This document shows positions 6,114 through 9,238 of a DNA stretch of 9,238 bases, one piece after another (within the stretch, counting starts at the first letter, position 1; each line of letters starts with the position of its first letter). The translations under genes and the position numbers were made by a program. The stretch lies in assembly GCA_036733965.1 (NCBI GenBank), contig DAIMZL010000112.1, positions 1 to 9,238 of the forward strand, read 5' to 3'. Under the pieces are notes generated by a model that ran no database searches, was not told the origin of the DNA, and was given only the letters and a program-made list of their open reading frames with translations. Source of the stretch: JAEXOD01 sp937930275. GTDB lineage: Bacteria > Bacteroidota > Ignavibacteria > Ignavibacteriales > Melioribacteraceae.

Positions 6114-9100
6114 ATGATGAAAAAACACTTTCAATTTTTATTCGCTTTAATATGGTTTATCTTAGCTTCAGGTTTTTCTGAGATAAATGCACAAAAAATC
6201 GGCGATTATCAAATAGACTATCTGGGAGTTACATATAACTACCAAGCAAACACAACAACCTTTAGCTATAAGGTTACCGGAGACGGTGCGGGCAAAGACC
6301 TTTCCCACTGGGTAGTTGGATTATGTGCAAACCACAATGTGGTTTCTTCAAACTACAACTACGAAGTTAATACAGACCCAACGTTAGGAATTTACGGAAT
6401 TAAGTGGGATGTAACCGTTAAAATTAACGCAACAAAAACATTTACTTTTACGTTAAGCGGCATTTACCCAGTTGCTACCGTAACTGCGGGTGTAAAAGCA
6501 GGACTTGGATTATACTATGGCAATATACCCGGACCCGATTGCGACCCGATTACACCGTCAGCTTTAGGCGATAAAGTTTTTTTAGACCTTAACAAAAACG
6601 GCATTCAAGATACAAATGAACCCGGAGTTGCAAACGTTACCGTAAAATTATTTAATAACAATAATCAATTGCTTTCGACTACAACAACATCTAATACCGG
6701 AATATATGCATTTACAAATCTTCAACCGGGCAATTACTATGTTAAATTTGAATTACCTACGGGTTATGCTTTTACTACAAAAGATCAAGGTTCCAATAAC
6801 AATTTGGATAGTGATGTTAACCCTTCCACAGGCTTTACAGATGTTATTGCTTTACCTAACGGTACTACAGATAACAGCTGGGATGCCGGCATTTATTTAC
6901 TAACAGCCAAATTAGGTAACTACGTTTGGGATGATAACAATAAAAACGGTATTCAAGATAGCAACGAAAACGGATTAAGTAATGTAACCGTTCAACTTTA
7001 TACTTGCAATAATGTTTTAACAAATACTACTGTTACCGATAATTTTGGTGCGTACTATTTCGAAAATATTACTCCCGGTGATTATTTTGTTAAATTTACT
7101 CTATTAAACGGATATGAATTTTCACCTAAAAATGCCGGATCAAATTCCGAATCTGATTCTGATGCTGACCCTACAACAGGAAAAACAGTTTGTACAACTC
7201 TTGAAGCAAACGAAACAGATTTAACTTGGGATGCCGGAATGTATATTCCCACTCCACAAATAGCCAATGTTGGTGATTTTGTTTGGAATGACGCTAATAA
7301 AAACGGTATTCAAGATAACAATGAATTAGGTATTGCAGGAGTAACGGTTAAACTTTATACGTGTAACAATGTTTTAGTTAGCTCAACTACAACCGATAAT
7401 TTAGGCAAATATTTATTTGCAGATGTTGCAGTTGGTGACTATTACGTAAAATTCTATTTACCCGATAATTATGAATTCACCTCAAAAGATTCCGGCAATG
7501 ACGATAGTAAAGATAGCGATGCTGACTTAACTACCGGAAAAACTGCTTGTTTTAATTTAATTGCCGGCGTTAATAACTTAACCTTAGATGCAGGAATGTA
7601 CGAAGTACCGGTAAACTTACAAGCTGATTTAAGTCTTACAAAAACAGTTTCGGATAACAACCCGAAACCGGGTGATAATTTAACCTATTTAATTACGGTG
7701 ACTAATAATGGTCCTTCGGCAGCAACCGGAGTTACAATTTCCGATGTTCTTGCAAGCGGAGTTGATTTTGTATCAGCCACTCCGTCAATAGGTACTTATA
7801 ACAACACAACCGGAATTTGGGAAGTAGGAAACTTAGCAAATAACGGAACGGCAACTCTAAGTATAACTGTTAAAGTAAAAAATACTACAACTGTAGGAAA
7901 CAGTATTGTAGATCTTGGTGCTGCAACAGGTTTTAACCTTTTTGTTTTTGAAAATATAAATCAACCTTCATCAGATACGGAAGGCAAAATTGCAGTGGGC
8001 GGAAATGCTTTCTTTTCAAATTATAGTGTCGGCGATAAATTACCTTTATCAAACGGAACAGTAGATGTTTTAATTGTAGGAGGAAATTTAACATTTGTAT
8101 CCGGAAATGTTGACGGCGGAAATGTTGTTTACGGAGTAAATACAAATTTACCGCAAATGGTAGTTGGCATTCCTGACGGTACTTTAAGAAAAGATACACC
8201 GATAGATTTTACTGCTGCTAAAACACACTTAACAAATCTATCCGAACAATTAAGCACTTATGCCGAAAACGGTGTTGATAGTGTTCAATACGGTTGTATT
8301 TACCTACACGGAAATCATCCGTTCATTAACGTTTTTAACATTACTGCAGAAATGATTAACGATGCGAACGATATGAGAATATTTGTTCCAAACGGAAGTG
8401 TTGCATTGGTTAATATAAGCGGAAACAATATTGATTGGAACGGCGGACTTGTACTTACCGGAACAACACCGAACAATGTATTATTTAATTTTTACGAAGC
8501 AAATTCACTATCTATTCATAACATAGCAGTTCTTGGTTCGGTATTAGCTCCTTTGGCTGATATGAATTTTGAAGGTGTAATTAACGGACAAGTTATTGTT
8601 AATTCAGTTTCAGGAACCGGACAATTTAACAACAATTTATTTGTAGGAAACATACCGGGAGAAGTTAACGTAGTAAACGCAGCAGAAATTAAAACTTCCG
8701 ACATTTTAGATCCGGATTCAACCCCAAATAACGGAATATTAACTGAAGACGATTATGCAAAAGTAGTATCGGTTGTTAATTATGCAACAAATCCTAATAA
8801 CGGTTCAATTCCTCCTACCGGTTCAACATGGCAGCAAGTTTCGTCTTTTGCAAGCAACGAAATTATTTGGACAATGAAATATGACATGCAAGGTGCTTTA
8901 ATAGCCGGCACATGGGGCGGTAAAATTTACAGCTCGGTTAATGGCGGCACAAACTGGATAAGAATAAACGAAGGTATGAATACGGGTTATATATGGGGAA
9001 TAGCTATTGATAGCTTAACAAATAACTATTATGTAGCAACAAGTCAAGGTGTTTTTGTATCGTCAGATCATTCGACATGGACACCGTTAAACTTAAACTA

Positions 9101-9238
9101 TGATGTAAGAGCCATAACCTTTGATAGGAACAATAATCTTTATGCGGGTACTTGGGGTAACGGCGTATTTAAATCGACCGATAACGGTACTACTTGGACA
9201 GAGATTAATACCGGTTTAACTAACCTTGCCGTTCATGC
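6114..9238 (+). CDS. Large secreted modular surface protein: SdrD B-like x3, DUF11, choice-of-anchor A, Asp-box propeller (partial)
   Basis: Open for 1041 codons to the right edge, so the C-terminus, including any sorting signal, is missing. The signal peptide is residues 1-26 (basic MMKKH, hydrophobic core, likely cut after INA). Residues 27-145 form a beta domain (SHWVVGLC through GPDC) of the type that often precedes SdrD modules. Three SdrD B-like domains follow at about 149-261, 266-377 and 385-496, each with a calcium-loop motif DxNxNGIQDxxE or close variant and ending WDAG or LDAG. DUF11 starts at 504 (ADLSLTKTV, TVTNNGPSAATGV) and runs to about 600. A choice-of-anchor A domain spans about 602-845 (GKIAVGGNA, LIVGGNLT, GSVLAP, GQVIVNSVSGTGQF). 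A DUF11-like tail covers 848-888 (DPDSTPNNG, EDDYA). From 905 an Asp-box propeller has blades about 40 residues apart (AGTWGGKIYSSVNGG, VATSQGVFVSS, AGTWGNGVFKSTDNG). It is probably a cell-surface or matrix adhesin; secretion by the type IX system would fit Bacteroidota but cannot be seen here. Confidence 0.92.
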   Translation, partial: MMKKHFQFLFALIWFILASGFSEINAQKIGDYQIDYLGVTYNYQANTTTFSYKVTGDGAGKDLSHWVVGLCANHNVVSSNYNYEVNTDPTLGIYGIKWDVTVKINATKTFTFTLSGIYPVATVTAGVKAGLGLYYGNIPGPDCDPITPSALGDKVFLDLNKNGIQDTNEPGVANVTVKLFNNNNQLLSTTTTSNTGIYAFTNLQPGNYYVKFELPTGYAFTTKDQGSNNNLDSDVNPSTGFTDVIALPNGTTDNSWDAGIYLLTAKLGNYVWDDNNKNGIQDSNENGLSNVTVQLYTCNNVLTNTTVTDNFGAYYFENITPGDYFVKFTLLNGYEFSPKNAGSNSESDSDADPTTGKTVCTTLEANETDLTWDAGMYIPTPQIANVGDFVWNDANKNGIQDNNELGIAGVTVKLYTCNNVLVSSTTTDNLGKYLFADVAVGDYYVKFYLPDNYEFTSKDSGNDDSKDSDADLTTGKTACFNLIAGVNNLTLDAGMYEVPVNLQADLSLTKTVSDNNPKPGDNLTYLITVTNNGPSAATGVTISDVLASGVDFVSATPSIGTYNNTTGIWEVGNLANNGTATLSITVKVKNTTTVGNSIVDLGAATGFNLFVFENINQPSSDTEGKIAVGGNAFFSNYSVGDKLPLSNGTVDVLIVGGNLTFVSGNVDGGNVVYGVNTNLPQMVVGIPDGTLRKDTPIDFTAAKTHLTNLSEQLSTYAENGVDSVQYGCIYLHGNHPFINVFNITAEMINDANDMRIFVPNGSVALVNISGNNIDWNGGLVLTGTTPNNVLFNFYEANSLSIHNIAVLGSVLAPLADMNFEGVINGQVIVNSVSGTGQFNNNLFVGNIPGEVNVVNAAEIKTSDILDPDSTPNNGILTEDDYAKVVSVVNYATNPNNGSIPPTGSTWQQVSSFASNEIIWTMKYDMQGALIAGTWGGKIYSSVNGGTNWIRINEGMNTGYIWGIAIDSLTNNYYVATSQGVFVSSDHSTWTPLNLNYDVRAITFDRNNNLYAGTWGNGVFKSTDNGTTWTEINTGLTNLAVH
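6558..7601 (+). repeat. Three tandem SdrD B-like coding repeats (periods 348 and 357 bases)
   Basis: The coding sequence repeats in three units starting near 6558, 6909 and 7266. The shared block encoding NKNGIQD recurs at intervals of 348 and 357 bases (116 and 119 codons), still recognisable in DNA (AAAAACGGTATTCAAGATA is identical in units 2 and 3). Units 2 and 3 resemble each other more than unit 1: both contain LYTCNN and a second Cys 62 residues on. This suggests unit 2/3 duplication is the more recent event. Confidence 0.85.

Noticed and set aside
6558..7601. A tandem DNA repeat that might indicate a CRISPR-like or phase-variable array
   Set aside because: The periodicity of 348-357 bases is explained by protein-domain repeats in one open frame; units are diverged and no short simple-sequence tract occurs.
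6706..8704. Several short open frames on both strands within the surface-protein gene
   Set aside because: They are 61-88 codons long, lie inside a clearly coding frame with recognisable domains, and show repeated shadow sequence where the SdrD-like repeats recur.

Overview
The window is a strongly AT-rich stretch of bacterial chromosome that looks like Bacteroidota or a close relative in the FCB group. Pointers to this are a lipoprotein of unknown family, near-absence of Shine-Dalgarno sequences in front of most genes, one candidate Bacteroidota-type -7 box, a soluble PAS histidine kinase with a Bacteroidota-like H-box (HDLRSPF), and a large secreted protein built from SdrD B-like, DUF11, choice-of-anchor A and Asp-box modules. 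The assignment is inference from style; no marker gene is present.

Layout. From 1 to 2078 on the minus strand lies the N-terminal 692 residues of a large lipoprotein of unknown family, running off the left edge. A 168-base, almost purely A/T region (2079-2246) separates it from a divergent 544-residue PAS-PAS-HisKA-HATPase kinase (2247-3881). The kinase 3' end overlaps, tail to tail by 29 bases, a minus-strand unknown protein (3853-4665, possibly 4722). A short divergent promoter region leads to a four-helix membrane protein with a C-terminal DUF3592-like domain (4746-5828). A 285-base gene-free region with several inverted repeats follows. The rest (6114 to the right edge) is the first 1041 residues of a secreted multidomain surface protein.

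How the genes work together. There is no convincing operon: strands alternate and the two neighbouring plus-strand genes are 285 bases apart. The kinase has no response regulator beside it, so it is an orphan here. The lipoprotein and the large adhesin-like protein both belong to the cell envelope, but nothing in the sequence ties them to each other.

The most unusual object is the large protein. Three tandem SdrD B-like calcium-site modules are followed by a DUF11 domain that appears to be split by a complete choice-of-anchor A domain. The DUF11 tail (DPDSTPNNG...EDDYA) resumes about 245 residues later, before an Asp-box beta-propeller that continues out of the window. No mobile element, CRISPR array, RNA gene or evident defence system was found.
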